A stretch of 64,000 bases of DNA from Ligula intestinalis (taxonomy: Eukaryota; Platyhelminthes; Cestoda; Diphyllobothriidea; Diphyllobothriidae): NCBI GenBank assembly GCA_036362985.1, contig JAYGXS010000007.1, forward strand, positions 26,154,287-26,218,286. Reading direction: 5' to 3'. Made by a program: the position numbers and the translations under genes. Positions 10,552-22,400 of the stretch are shown here, piece after piece. Position 1 is the stretch's first letter. Each line of letters opens with the position of its first letter. The notes under the pieces are model-generated. The model did no database searches. It was given only the letters and a program-made list of their open reading frames with translations, and was not told where the DNA came from.

Positions 10552-11640
10552 TTGGTGGTGGCGCTTATCTTCAATAAGTGCCAGATCTGTGGAAAAGGTC
10601 GAAAGTCAAAAAAGCCCTCCCGTATGACAAAGCGCAGACAACTGCAGCGAAGAAGAAGACAAAGATGCCAGACAGAAAACCTCCGACGGGTGTTCAGAGA
10701 AAATGGCTACCCGCGCAACTTCGTCAAACGGTGCTTGCGCAAACGAGCTGGCCAACAAAAGTGCACCGACCCCAAGATTTGGTGTTCGATCCCGTATTTC
10801 AAAAACGTATCGGAAGCAGTCGGCCACCTTCTCACACCACTTGGAGTTGGAGTCACACACAGGCCGGAGGCAACCATAAGGCGTCAGATTATGAAGCCAA
10901 AAGACCCACTGCCACGGCAAGAAACATCTGGGGTCGTCCACAGGATCTGGTGCAGTTGCGGTCAAAGCAACTATGTCGGAGAAACTGGCAGACTTCTCAG
11001 GACGCGAATTGCCGAACACGCGGCTGCAGTGCGCCGAAATGATGCCAATTCTCAAGTTGCGGCTCATTCGACGAGACCCGCCCACACCTTCAAATTTGAT
11101 GAGGTCGAAATTCTCGCAAGAGGTGACAATCGGGTGAGCCGAGAACTACTTGAGTCATGGTTCATGGGCCCCCATTCCATCAACAAGTGCAACGATTTGC
11201 CCAATCCATATTCAATCCTGAGATTCAATGTGGCCAAAGCAAGCCGTCACTTGAGGAACGGGCAGGCCACCGCCTCATCGTACGCCAACACCGGGGAGCC
11301 AGACGGCCGAGCAATCATCATGCCCGAGCTCACTGCCCGTGACGAAAGTTCAACAGGTCAGAGCCCGCGTGCCGTCCAACAAGCAGTCCACGCACATGAA
11401 GGCAATTAACGTTAATTGTCACTGTATGCTTGCAGTAATGACTGTGTCCTATAAATACTGCAAACCTCTGTGCATACTTAACCTTTCTGCTACTCATGTC
11501 ACTGATGACGAATCCGCGACGGATATCGAAGCGTCAGGCGAATAAACATATTGTCCCAGCGATCGAGTCTTCTTCTTCTTCTTCTCAATTGCTTCCTGGG
11601 ACACGGATGTTCGCTTGTATTGGCTGTACTAAGTTTTGGT
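10552..11640 (+). pseudogene. Penelope-like element, 5'-truncated, GIY-YIG endonuclease region and 3' end
   Basis: The open frame 10552-11409 encodes the C-terminal part of a Penelope-like polyprotein. RENGYPRNFVKRCL comes first, then GVGVTHRPEATIR, and then a GIY-YIG-type nuclease core (about residues 130-165) with the zinc-like pattern C-x-C-x5-YVGETGRLLRTR and a downstream EH. The family normally combines a reverse transcriptase with this nuclease and inserts by target-primed synthesis. Here the reverse transcriptase is missing upstream, and the first 40 codons look frame-disturbed (Arg/Lys-rich). Downstream lie TTAACGTTAATTG, the 3' box at 11505-11566 with AATAAA, a CTT-rich tract and the tail 'ATGTTCGCTTGTATTG' at about 11623. 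It is closely related to 4563-5138, 5736-6370 and 11910-12080. Confidence 0.75.
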
Positions 11641-11909
11641 TGCGAAACACTATTCAAGATTGCCCTTTGGGATGAAGCCAGTATTGAATTTTCCTCACTG
11701 CTGCCCTGGTTCGCTTTGCAGTTTCAACATCCAGTTCCATAAGAATGTGCCCAGTCGCTTCTAAGACGTTCCTAACGTATGGCAGAGCGTGCCTGGATGG
11801 TGTTTCTGCTTTTCCTCTCGCCTGCTTCAAAAATTTAGATTTTTAGAACGAAGGACTTGCTGCAACGGTCAGAAACCGTTGGCGTCATTTGGTGTTTGTG
11901 GTGCAGTTT

Positions 11910-12080
11910 TTAGCAAAGCAACTATGTCGGCGAAACTGAAAAACTACTCCGAACATGCGTCAACGAGCACGCAACAGCAGTGAGAAGGAACGACGCCAGC
12001 TCCGAAGTCGCGGCTAATCAGACGGGACCCAACCAAGAATTCATATCACAGGAAGCTAAAATTCTCGCTACGCACAATTT
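11910..12080 (+). pseudogene. Penelope GIY-YIG fragment
   Basis: AAAGCAACTATGTCGGCGAAACT matches the nuclease core of the 10552 copy (SKQ/SNYVGET). About 150 bp of alignable sequence follows (CGAACA, GAGCACGCAACAGCAGTG, AAGGAACGACGCCAG), with several small indels. No intact frame is left. Confidence 0.55.
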
Positions 12081-13190
12081 CGATAAATGGTGGCGTCAGT
12101 GCTAGCACCAGTACTTCTACACTTCTTGTTGAGAAGGAGGGGATATGGGCCCAGTGCCGACTTTAATCAACGTCACTTCTGACGTACAATACAGACAGTA
12201 ATAGTATCAGCCTAAATTCTCGCGAGAGAGGTGACTTTCATACATCACCCACGAACTGCTTCATTCTTAGTTTTCCGTGAATTCGTGAAAGCGCAACGAC
12301 AACCTCACCACGCCGTCTGCGGTGCTGAGCCTTTGCTTAGACTGGGCCAGGCGGAGGGTGCGTGTATGTGTGTGTGTGGATGACTACAACTGAAGGTGGT
12401 GCCGGTGTTGGCAAGCAAAAAGGCCCAAGAACACCTGCACACAGGCGGTAATTAAATTCCGGCGGTTAACAACTCCACTAGGACCACTATGGCACCGCCT
12501 GCAACCACGTACCGTTGAATGCGCGAGTTGTTAGCTTAGCTACGAATGCAGCCGCACACGGCAAAATCCGTCTATTCAGACAATTTAATCTGCGCGATAT
12601 GAACACACCCTACCCCTGCACAAAGGAGCGAATTTTCGTAACGAAACGAACGAAAACCGGTCGTCGGGAGAGGGTACAGAAGCCGGGGGGCTCAGCGGCC
12701 CCGTCATTCGAGTGTACACTACTCAACCGCTGTGGTGATAACGTATAGCCCGAGATAGCAGCTGAGATTCATACATGGAAGGAATGTACAGCAACCTCAA
12801 GCCCCTCATTCGCTTTGTACAACCAATGAATTGCGACCTACGAACAAGGTGGACGATCTCACCCCGGGGGGAGGGGTTATGCCCTAAGACGATGGTAAAA
12901 TAGACGACCAAGATTGCTTAACCTGTAGGATGTTGCCAGATAACCATGTCGGAGTTAGAGAGGTGTCTAGCGTCAGTAGGTGAACACCAACAACAGCAAA
13001 CGCAGCGAGGGTAACCTTGTAGGGGGGCTAAGCCGTGAGTGTGTTCAGAGCACTACAATTATCACTCCCAATTCCGTATGTGAAGAAAAGGAGTAAGACC
13101 AGCAGTTGTTTATTGCATACAGAAACTCGGCAGTGGTCGGAAGTCTCGAAGCGCGGCAGGCCCGGACCTTGCGCATCTGCTGCTAGCGAG
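12081..13190. other. No supportable gene
   Basis: A short TG run (TGTATGTGTGTGTGTG, about 12362) and scattered CpG are visible. Open frames are short and unsupported. Nothing else was recognised. Confidence 0.45.
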
Positions 13191-13195
13191 CCGGT

Positions 13196-14438
13196 GCGCA
13201 ATTCCTGGAACGTCTCAAGGGAGTTCGAATCACTAAATATGAGGTCATGGTGTCATTCGACGTCACCTCTCTCTTTACTTCGATCCTACAAGACCTGGCA
13301 GTCCACACGGTCCATGAACTGCTCGAGAGACAATACGACGAGGCGAGTGAGACGGTGAAACGGAGACATCTCCTTCAACTCCTAGAAATCTGCCTGAAGA
13401 CGTTCTTCACCTTCGAGGGGGTGACATACGAACAGATCAAGAGGACGCCAATGGGATCGCCGCTCTCAGGTTTCATCGCAGAGGCAGTGCTTCAAAAATT
13501 AGAAACTCTTGTGTTCGCAAACTGTAAGCCAAAATTTTGGACTCGGTATGTTGACGATACCTTCTTCATCATTGAGCGGAAAATGGTCTGGGAATTCCAC
13601 GATCTCCTGAACTCTGTGTTTCCTGACATCCAGTTCACGATGGAGACCGAGAACGACAATCAACTGCCGTTTCTAGACGTACTCATGCATCGAAAAACGA
13701 ATGGGAATCTCAGAACGACGGTGTATAGGAAGGCCACCAATACGCGCCAAATCCTGAAATACCACAGCAAGCACCCAGCATGCCACAAATGCAGTTGTGT
13801 GCGATCGCTGTACAAACGGGCAGAAACACACTGCAGCGAGCCACATGACCGGAAATCTGAAATGCAATACCTCCAACGCCTTTTTCATGGCCAACGGTTA
13901 CCCCCGAAACTTTATCGAACGCGGCAGGCAGTCTCGACCGTACCGAAGTCCAACAGCCGATCAACCAACAGTATGGCGTGCGCTGCCTTACATTGATGGA
14001 GTGTCAGAGGCACTCTCCCGTCTACTGAAACCCCTGGGTGTCGGCATCACCCACCGACCAGAGGCGACAATACGACAACTGGCTATGCGCCCGAAGGACC
14101 CCCTGCCCCGAGGTGAAACCGCCAACGTCGTTTACCGGATCAAATGCGATTCGTGTGCGGCCGACTATGTCGGAGAGACGGGGAAGCGACTGCAGACGCG
14201 AATGGCAGAACACAACAGGGCAGTAAACAGGATGGACGATCGATCGTTGGTGGCGGAACACTGCGCGAATTCCGAACACAAATTCTCCTTCCAGAATGCC
14301 GAAATCCTAGGTCGAGGAAATGACCGTGTGGTCAGGGAGACAATCGAGGCCTGGCACACGGGTACAACCTCAATCAACCGTTGTGTTATACTTCCCACGG
14401 TCTACCAAGCCCTTCAAACGCATCTTTATGAAGAATAA
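13196..14438 (+). pseudogene. Penelope-like reverse transcriptase plus GIY-YIG, one frameshift
   Basis: One frame (to 13996) carries reverse transcriptase motifs: SFDVTSLFTSI (motif A), KRTPMGSPLSGF (motif B), TRYVDDTFFII (catalytic YVDD, motif C) and NQLPFLDVLMHRK. The second frame (from about 13885 to the TAA at 14436-14438) continues with NGYPRNFIERG, GVGITHRPEATIRQ and the nuclease core YRIKCDSCAADYVGETGKRL with a downstream EH. The homologous copy at 10552 shows these should be one protein, so a single frameshift near 13890 separates them. The fingers region upstream of motif A is missing and a TAG lies at about 13185, so the copy is 5'-truncated. It sits downstream of the integrin gene on the opposite strand. 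Confidence 0.8.
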
Positions 14439-14890
14439 AGCAAACGAGACCATAGACGGAACGCGAATCTGCATAGTCGCGAGCCAATGATGGACACACC
14501 CATAGCTGAGCCACAACCGGAAGTGACAATCATTAGCTCAGCCAGTTCATCCGGTCAGTCTGCGAGTGTGAAACCGGGTGGACGTAGGGGCATAAGGAGG
14601 ATTCCCGGCCTGGGAAGACAGCTCCGGTCAATGACGGCTGCAGAAACGCGAACACCGGAAGTTGACGAGAGACCCCTTGACTGAGGTTATTACGCTTCAC
14701 AGGGCACGATGATTGAACATCCCATCTAACCCCCTCCTTCCTCCCCCCTCCTCTGTATTGGTTAAACCCTATTGATTATGACTGCCAACACCTTTAAATA
14801 CTGTCAGGCGCGGTACAATTACCACCTCTGATGACGGAAGCCTGTACGCTTTTGAAACGTCAGGACGATAAAACAATGGTTCACTCAGGA
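14439..14890 (+). mobile_element. 3' untranslated region and terminal box of the 13196-14438 Penelope element
   Basis: About 380 bp of non-coding sequence leads to a terminal box at 14828-14885. It has CTGATGA, a 7-bp hairpin (CGGAAGC pairing GCTTTTG, two G-U pairs), AAACGTC, and an ATAAAA-type signal. The same layout closes the other Penelope copies here with different hairpin sequences. Confidence 0.5.
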
Positions 14891-15132
14891 ACGTGCGAGC
14901 ACCGATCATATGGGCTTCCGAACTAAAAAAGGTTCATGTGGTGGTCAGAGGTCCCCAATGGGTGACCGCCTGCCAGGCCGATTCCAGCCAAGTCATAATA
15001 GCAGTATCTGGGGGTAACTTGATACAAAACTGGTCAGGGCTTATTAGCCTTCATCAGCCAAGCAAAACTCTGAACGCCAGTTGGTCAGACAACACAAACA
15101 AACGCACTTACAGACGGCGCAGTTGGTCCACC

Positions 15133-15153
15133 ATATATATATATATATATATT
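15133..15153. repeat. AT dinucleotide microsatellite
   Basis: About ten consecutive AT units. Confidence 0.9.
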
Positions 15154-15165
15154 CTAGTTTGATAC

Positions 15166-15412
15166 CACATGAGAAGTTACGGCCTGAGAAGTCGAGTCTC
15201 GAGAAGTAATGGAAGAAAAGGTTTCATTCGCTGGGGCAACACATTCAGTCGCCTGACGTTTCGACTTCCTTTGCATCAGAGAAATGAGCAGAAACGGCTA
15301 CTATTTTCTGCTTATGTCTCTGATGAAGAATCCGCGATGGATGTCGAAACGTCATATGACTAAAAGTTTTGTTCCAACGGTCGAATCTTCCTCTTCTTCT
15401 CAACAGTTAATT
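15166..15412. mobile_element. Penelope boxes in head-to-head inverted arrangement with no coding part
   Basis: A minus-oriented box (about 15185-15290, with CGCCTGACGTTTCGAC) is followed within 30 bp by a plus-oriented box (about 15317-15412, with CTGATGA, GGATGTCGAAACGTC and a CTTCTTCTC tract). This is the terminal structure of the 552-bp insertion reduced to its two ends, so it is a minimal hairpin derivative. Confidence 0.6.
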
Positions 15413-18000
15413 TACTGTACTCCGTAAACCTCACTCTACATCTAATCCAAAACTCACGCCTAATCCTCACTCCAGCAGCAAATGCAACCGTAAATTTGAC
15501 CGCCTCCCGTAGTTCAACGCAAATCAATCTGTTACGGCCCAGTCATGGAAGGATAAAAATCACAAATAGTCAAAGAGCAGTGCTGAAAAAACCGTAATCC
15601 TGCAATGGACGCGCATGAGGAGGCATCCTGCCACTTATAACGTGTGTTTTAAAACCTTATTCAGGCATGGAGCGCACATCAGATACGTGCAAACGCGAGC
15701 ACGTGATTGCCAAAGGTTTTAGTCTCCACAAGAGGCAACCGTCTTAAAAATTATTGGGTCAACCTTCGAACGGAATGACCGATGTTCTCTAACGCCGAAC
15801 CTCTCGGCGACGCCATTATAGTCCGGACAACGTGCATGTATAAAGAACTTCCAGGTCCAGCTCCCCTCGTAAGTAGTCACGTTTATCAGTTTTGGTTCTG
15901 TCTTCCTATTGTCGCCTTTGCATGGTTTTCCGACGTAATTTTGGCAATGAGTAAACTGATGGAACCGCTGCGCAGAGCACTGACAACTGGCCTAATGCAT
16001 GGCGCAAAAAGGATTCACGTTGAAACATGCAGCGTTCCGTGTGCTAGCGGTCAACAACCTGATTAGCGGACAAGCCTCCGCCGAGCCAACTTAGGTGCAT
16101 GTACAACCTTTAGTGAATGTGTATACCACCTTCAAGTTGAACGATTATTCCGGCAAAGTTGCAAAACTGACCGCTGTGGATTCAACGCCTAGAATGGGTG
16201 CCAGTCCCGCAGCTTGTATGGATTCAGGCTACCCAAAGACATACTACTAAAGTAGCATGCGTTTTCCGAAAACCACTTGATTTTGCACAAATATGGTCAC
16301 ATTTCTACGAAGGGCACACAAGATGGTGAGTTATTACAACTCACACACAGAAAGTAACGTGCTCTTTAAAGCATACGCCTAAAGACAGGGAGTATTCCGT
16401 TTAAAAAAAGCAAAATCTGAACCAACTCCCCTGTACTTTGGAACTCCATCTGCATTTTATTGTGTTTTCTGAAAGCTTCCCACCCACGTGCTAAGAGCCT
16501 TCGCTAAGCCAAACTCATTTCCCACAAAGAAGCCCCTCTTGGCCATAAAACCCGCGAGAAATTTGCGGGTATCCTTTGACTAAAGGCACTAATTGAATAG
16601 AGTGAACCCGTAAAATTGTATCTGTAAGTTAACGGAAATCCCAAGTGTTCCTTCAGATTGCCATGGGGTAGTAGGAGGAAGGTAGTCATCTTTTTGTGCA
16701 CTATCACGCATGTTCATGAAAATTCGCAAGGTAGAGCACTCGTGCAAATCCAGCTCACAGCAAACGACTTCCGGTGACCCGACTTCCCGATTTTAAGATG
16801 GAACTCCATGGAAAGAATTAGCAAGGAACAGGCGGCTAGACAACATAATTTGCCGGTGCCACACAAGCTAACAATTTGGTACTCGCTACCTCGTACAAGG
16901 CATGCATTAGAAGCAACAGAAGACGTTGTAACTGTTAGGATATTAGCCGGGCCAAATGCTAAAAACGTTTGGAGGCTTTCGTAAGGCGTCGAGCCTAGCC
17001 AAGGGTCTTTGTTTGTTAGCTCTGACGCATACAGGAGTGAATGTCCACGCGAGATGACCTTAACCTCTGCAGAGGAAACAGATGCACGCGCTTGCTCGCG
17101 CGCGCCATTGGTCGCAGTTGTCCCAATGCGCTAATCAGGGAACAGGCGAACGGGTACTTGAAACTCCCTTATAAGACACTGTCCCCCTGACACAGGGAGA
17201 TTTGCAGCCACACCGGATAGCGAGGACCGCCAGTCCGATCCCAATGCCCGGCTTGCCCCGAGGCGGGACGAAGAGCGCGCTGGAGATAAACCAGCAGCGA
17301 CAGCCACCTGAGAAAGCTCCTCCGGGTTTTGTACACAATAAAACCTCATCCGGGTGGATTCCAGAATTATGCCCCTCTTACTATGTTCTTCCTTGGGGAT
17401 TTCAACAAGGCGTAATTTAACGGTGACACACGTCACATGTCATCGTTATGACACTAGCGACGCTGAACCCGTCGTTATAACAGTAACAATTGAGCGTGGT
17501 ATAACCCATCGTTCGTTATCCACGATACCTGTATTCGTTTCATGTATATGAAGGGCCGTCAGAGGTTAGTTTATCAAGCCTCATGCCACGACAGCCCTTC
17601 TACTTATACAGGCTAGACAATATGGCAACTCCATTCAAAAATAAGCAAGTACGAACGAGTCATTCGGAGAGGCAGTGCACTGCCACAAGTCGCTACCCAA
17701 ACCCTAGATAGGAGAACCACAAAGGCCACTTCGCGAGCACGCGAATAAGGAAGCGAGATGGCTGGAGGACAGGACTGGAGACACTAGAAGCCTGGGTTTC
17801 CCACAGCAAGTCACTAAACAGACAAATTTGAGAACCTATTCTACTGTAACACGAACGGGGGGGACGAGACGTACGAAGCACACTAGCACCGCACGACAAG
17901 TTATACAGCCTGAATACAGCCCAACAGAAGATGCGCAACTGTCACCAGTATTATCAGGATAAAAACTGCAGCTCTTGTTGGTGCGGTTTTAATTTTACAA
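15413..18000. other. No supportable gene
   Basis: Several open frames of 60-100 codons were examined (for example around 15782-16066 and 17131-17436). None shows a known domain, splice context or repeat homology strong enough to report. An AATAAAA signal near 17336 within a GC-rich block might belong to an unidentified LTR. Confidence 0.4.
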
Positions 18001-18039
18001 CATCTGAAGATGGGCTTCTGTATGATCTCGAAAGCCCCG

Positions 18040-18325
18040 CAAAACACAGCTGCCGCCCCGGTGACCGTGAAGCGGACGGCCACAATGCCCGAGGCCCCCA
18101 ACGTCATCCTTCTTTTCAGACAGCTGCGCCGACTTGCTGACCTTAAAACGCTTGACCGGTATTCACTTGCATGCGCGTGCCGACTTGTCACCTTTTTTCA
18201 AGTCGAAACAATCACGCTGACTAACAAGCGTTCCATCAAGCACGGCGGCCCCCACAATTGACCCCAGCTTAACAAGACATACGCGCGTCCAAATAAGTAC
18301 GCCTGCGTAAGGGCCATTTCAACCG
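18040..18325 (+). repeat. Dispersed repeat family E, copy 1
   Basis: AATGCCCGAGGCCCCCAACG, then CTTGCTGACC, ACTTGACCGGTATTCACT-like text, and GCGTCCAAATAAGTACGCCTGC recur with mismatches at 30025-30175 in the same orientation. Non-coding. Confidence 0.5.
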
Positions 18326-18419
18326 ATGCAACAAGGACCTCAATACTCGACACACCCTTTGGGCAAATACAAACATGCCAATAGCATACCAACATCACAC
18401 ACTCTTGGGCGCGACTGGA

Positions 18420-18580
18420 CGCTGGTGGTCACTGCTCTCCGAGACAGCAACATCGGGTTCTGTGCGCAACAAGACTCTCATTCTCGGAAGACTTCTGTCT
18501 TTTACCTGCCACCTGGGATTCGGCCTGATAGTTGTAGCGAGTTAAGTATAACCACCACTTAGCCGCTACAACCACGTATT
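18420..18580 (+). repeat. Dispersed repeat family B, copy 1
   Basis: This copy carries the family phrases CACTG...AGACAGCAAC, CTTCTGTCTTTTACC, GGGATTCGGCCTGAT and TGTAGCG...ACCACCACTTAG. Other copies are at 30345-30500, 31190-31360 and, inverted, 36030-36190. Confidence 0.6.
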
Positions 18581-19199
18581 TTCATTCTCTGCCGCTGTCA
18601 AAGGTCTGGACACTGCCATGTATCCGTCACGATTTTCCAAAACTATTTCAAAAAGTTATACTGTTGTGGGGGAATCGGTGTCAGGTCCAAAATTCGTCGA
18701 CCCTGAATGAAAATGAAGCCGCTTGCCAGAAGTTAGGGGAGGCGCAGGTTAACTTAATCGTGACCATGAGAAGCTCCAAATTGTAAAAGTAGTAAACAAA
18801 ACTAATTACGAGACAAACAAACGGAAGTAAAAATGATAAGAAAATGAACTCCCAGGGGAGTTAGAAGTGCCGAAGCATCTAGCAGACAATAACCTCGCAT
18901 CACGATGTTCGATTGAGAGCATAAGCCAACGTATCAGGAATCATAAAAACCGTGTTTTTCAGGATAAAGCTGTATTAGAGGGGTGCCAAGCAAAAACAAA
19001 AACGCAGGGAAATAGAGTGACTGCGAGTCGGAAATATTAAAATCCAAATGCTATTAGAAGAAAACTATGGATGAGCATGATGTTTTACAGGTTCGCAGCA
19101 GTTAAACCGAAAGATGAGCATAAAAAGTCGCAGTTTCTAGTCGTTAGTGGTAGACATCAACGGGCGGTGGATAGGGGAGGGGCGGGGAATAAAAGCGAC
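18581..19199. other. 3' flank of the integrin gene
   Basis: This lies downstream of the integrin stop codon on the minus strand. No clear minus-strand AATAAA (TTTATT on the plus strand) was found here. The polyadenylation site is therefore not assigned. The sequence is moderately AT-rich and otherwise featureless. Confidence 0.4.
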
Positions 19200-19466
19200 C
19201 TAATTGTAGCCATCATCGTAGGTGGGGTTCATCACGCGGGTTGTCGGTGGCTCGAAAATGGGATTCTCTGCCATTTCCCAGTGCACATTATCGTTGTGCA
19301 TCTTGAACTTGGCCAGCTCACGACGATCGTCGATGGTAATGACAAGTTTGTAGATTAGCAGCAAGAGCAGGCCGCCAAGTACGATGGCCGCAATTACGCC
19401 CAGGACGATGAAGAGGATGTTGGTGGTCTTGGTGCACTCGCTCTTGCGAACGATTTTCAGGTCAAC
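19200..19466 (-). CDS. ITGB: Integrin beta exon 9: transmembrane helix and cytoplasmic tail
   Basis: It encodes residues 741-828. A lone extracellular Cys (751) precedes a 23-residue hydrophobic helix (about 757-779) with a small-residue GG pair at 771-772. The snorkelling Lys (780) and the membrane-proximal DDRRELAKF follow. The tail has W803, NPIF at 808-811, a Thr-Thr pair (815-816) and NPTY at 820-823, ending DDGYN-TAG. These are the talin (first motif) and kindlin (second motif) docking positions of the family. The first motif has Phe in place of the usual Tyr. The acceptor is TTTAG at 19467-19468. Confidence 0.95.
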   Translation of the reverse strand, partial: VDLKIVRKSECTKTTNILFIVLGVIAAIVLGGLLLLLIYKLVITIDDRRELAKFKMHNDNVHWEMAENPIFEPPTTRVMNPTYDDGYN

Positions 19467-22400
19467 CTAAATTAAATTAGGTAAAATGCGTTACTGAACA
19501 GTATATAGTAGCAAGTACAAATAAGTATATGAAAATGTTCGGCATCAACGGACCTTGCGCTTGGCGTAGATGGCATCAGAGTAACGATAGGTAAACATGA
19601 CACGACATGAATTCTCCGTGTAGATAATACACAAATTTGATCCATCTTTCTGGTTGGCTTCCTCAATGATCTGTACACGCTGTGTATCAATGACGGTTGT
19701 GTTGCAGGACACCTGACAGGCCTCGGCAGCCTTGGGCGGGACGGTCATGGGCATCTCACCCTCCTTCGGCTCGGTCTGGTCAATCTTCGCCTCGTCCTCA
19801 CCCAGGACTTCACGACGCAGGCAGAGAACGCACTTCTCTACGTTGGGGTCTGTACAGAGCGCGGACTCACCGCCCTGAATTTCGTTGCAGAGTTGACCGG
19901 TGAATCCACTGTTGCAGAAGCATTGGCCGCAGTCGCACACACCACGCCCAGAACATTTGGGTCCCTTAATTTAACAAAAGGAAGGCTGATACAAAACTGT
20001 TTGCATACAAAGTGAGGTTTGGATTAACACTAAAATGGTATATACATAGCTCTTAGCGCCTTCCGGTGTTGGTGCCCACGCCGTGCTAGAGGACATGTAA
20101 TCACAGATATCGAGCGGCCGTGCAAGGCAATAATACGGGCCACTGCAATAACCAATCGCAAGCGCCCACAACCAATCCAGTGGCCAATCGGACACTGACT
20201 GATTCTCACTTGACGATCATGCATTCACGCCCACGCCACCCTAGCGGAGAAACACGATCGCAGGCCCAGGATTTGCCGCATGTATGCCGCTGACCACCCC
20301 TGAGATTCTACTGCTATCTCTCCCCCTAATGGTTATAGTGTTCTGAGTATAAACAATGCTTGGATTCTACTAGCTTCAAACGAATTAAGGGTGCCCAGAG
20401 CTTTGATGACGGACTCCTTAATAGTGAAAATATTATGCAGTTCAAAGAAGTGGCTAGACTTTTGATCGAGAATGGTGTATGTTTGCGGTTGCTCCTAATG
20501 AGAACGTAATTTCTTACAAAAGTATAGTTTTTGCGCAACCTTTCTAGGAGATATGACAGAAATCACATTAGAAAAAATAATTAGAATACATCAACACAAA
20601 ACGCATACAAACTGCTTCCTGATTGAAAGTGGCCAAAATGGACGCTTAGCGATCCAAGCAAAAGATAATGTTTCATGGTAATATTGATGGCAATCGAACC
20701 TTAGGCCATGAGTTCAATTTCATAGCCGTCAATATACTCGCTCACGCCAGAAGCAAGACAAACCGATAACTGATTGAAGCCTGGTCCACGGACAGGAGCC
20801 CAATTAATCGATGTATCGATTTGGCACCGCCGTGTAGAGCCCTGCGCAGTCACCTCCAGACAGATGTGACTGATAGTTGATTGGCTTACACTGCCTATAA
20901 CTGTCACCTTCTTTGTTGCTGCTGCTGCTGCTGTCTCTGACGATGAATTCCCTTAGGAGGTTAAAAGCTCAGAAGGGTAAATAAACTGATGATAGTGGGG
21001 TGCTCCCCGATCTGGTTACGGAAAGTTCTCATCACGTTTTGCCTTGGAGCTCAATCTGGAATCCCGACAGGCAGTCGCATTGCGACTTTTATGACTGACT
21101 CATTACGGCCAATAATTTTAGTTGACCCAATTGTGAAAAAACTCAACGCATTTGGCGGGATTTTAACCCGCGTATCAGAGAAGGCCTTTGCCGGAAGCCA
21201 ACGATCTAACCGCCAAGCTACAAACACCCCGCCTCGCGTCATGAATTTAATCATACTTGGGTCGATATTACCCGCCCAACTTTGCCGCTCGTATGGAATC
21301 CACCAATGCGGGACAGCAAGTTGACTGCCCAAGCAGGATTTCCTAAGCAATCATCTAGAATGACTACTAGGCTGACTTAATTATTAAGTTGGTTTTGCAG
21401 ATTTGCAGATTTGAGTTGACCCAATTGTTAAAAAAAAGTCGAGGCATTCGGTAGGATTTGGACCCGCGTATCAGAGAAGGCCTTTACTGGAAGTCAACGC
21501 TCTAACCGTCACCGTGTGGAGCCGAAATCTCAGGACAATAAATTAAATGATCCGGCGCTCGACTCGTCTCCTTACTTATTCAAGCAGATACCTGGAACGC
21601 GAACTTTCGCATTTATTCACTGCCGGCTGTTACGGCCTCTGTCGGGACTCAAGGGGCAGGTGAATTCCGTTAGCGGTTAGGTGGACGTTCATCCACGAAT
21701 GCCCCAAATATTGCCCATCTGTAAAAAATTCGAACTGACCGACTGACTGACTGACTGACTGAATGACTGGCTAGTGGGTGGATTGATGTACTGACTACCT
21801 CGGTCACCTGGCGCAGTATGAAAAAAACACTGTGCGGCCGCAGTTGGGGCTGCACACAGTGCTGCTGTGGGCAGCTGTTTCGCCTGGCACGAGCATGCAC
21901 GCAAAAACACGAGGAGATGGTGCCAGCCACCACCGCTGACGCAGCCGCGCTCGTTGCAGCAGGGCGGTGCGCAGCGTTGGCCAGCCAGCCAGCCGCGGAG
22001 GCGCAACCGCACGGTCCGTGTTAGTCACACACACACACTGACTGACTGACCGACCGCGCTCCCACGCTCTCTCGCGTGGCGTACGCGCGCACGCACGCAT
22101 GCGTCATCCTGCGTGCGTGTGTGTGCCAAGCGCACGCACGCGCGCGTTGGCGCGACCAACGCACCAATCAGGCGACAGCAGCATAACTCGTGGCACGAAG
22201 ATGGCGGCGCCGGCGGCGACGACGACGATGGCAGCGGAGATTTTGCGGATACACATGTGCGATTACACTGTCTCAGTGTGGTGGTCCTCCACTTAGAGGA
22301 GCGTTCAGTGAATGCCACATCGGACATGCGCGTGGGCGGAAAGCTGTGGACATCAAACACTTTCTCCTGCTACCTATCGTCCTAGTGACTCTTAAACGTA

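Noticed and set aside
11494..11570. Calling the Penelope 3' boxes hammerhead ribozymes outright
   Set aside because: CTGATGA and GAAA are present, but an extra base precedes stem II, no complementary stem I was found, and no UH cut site fits, so only a finding is reported.
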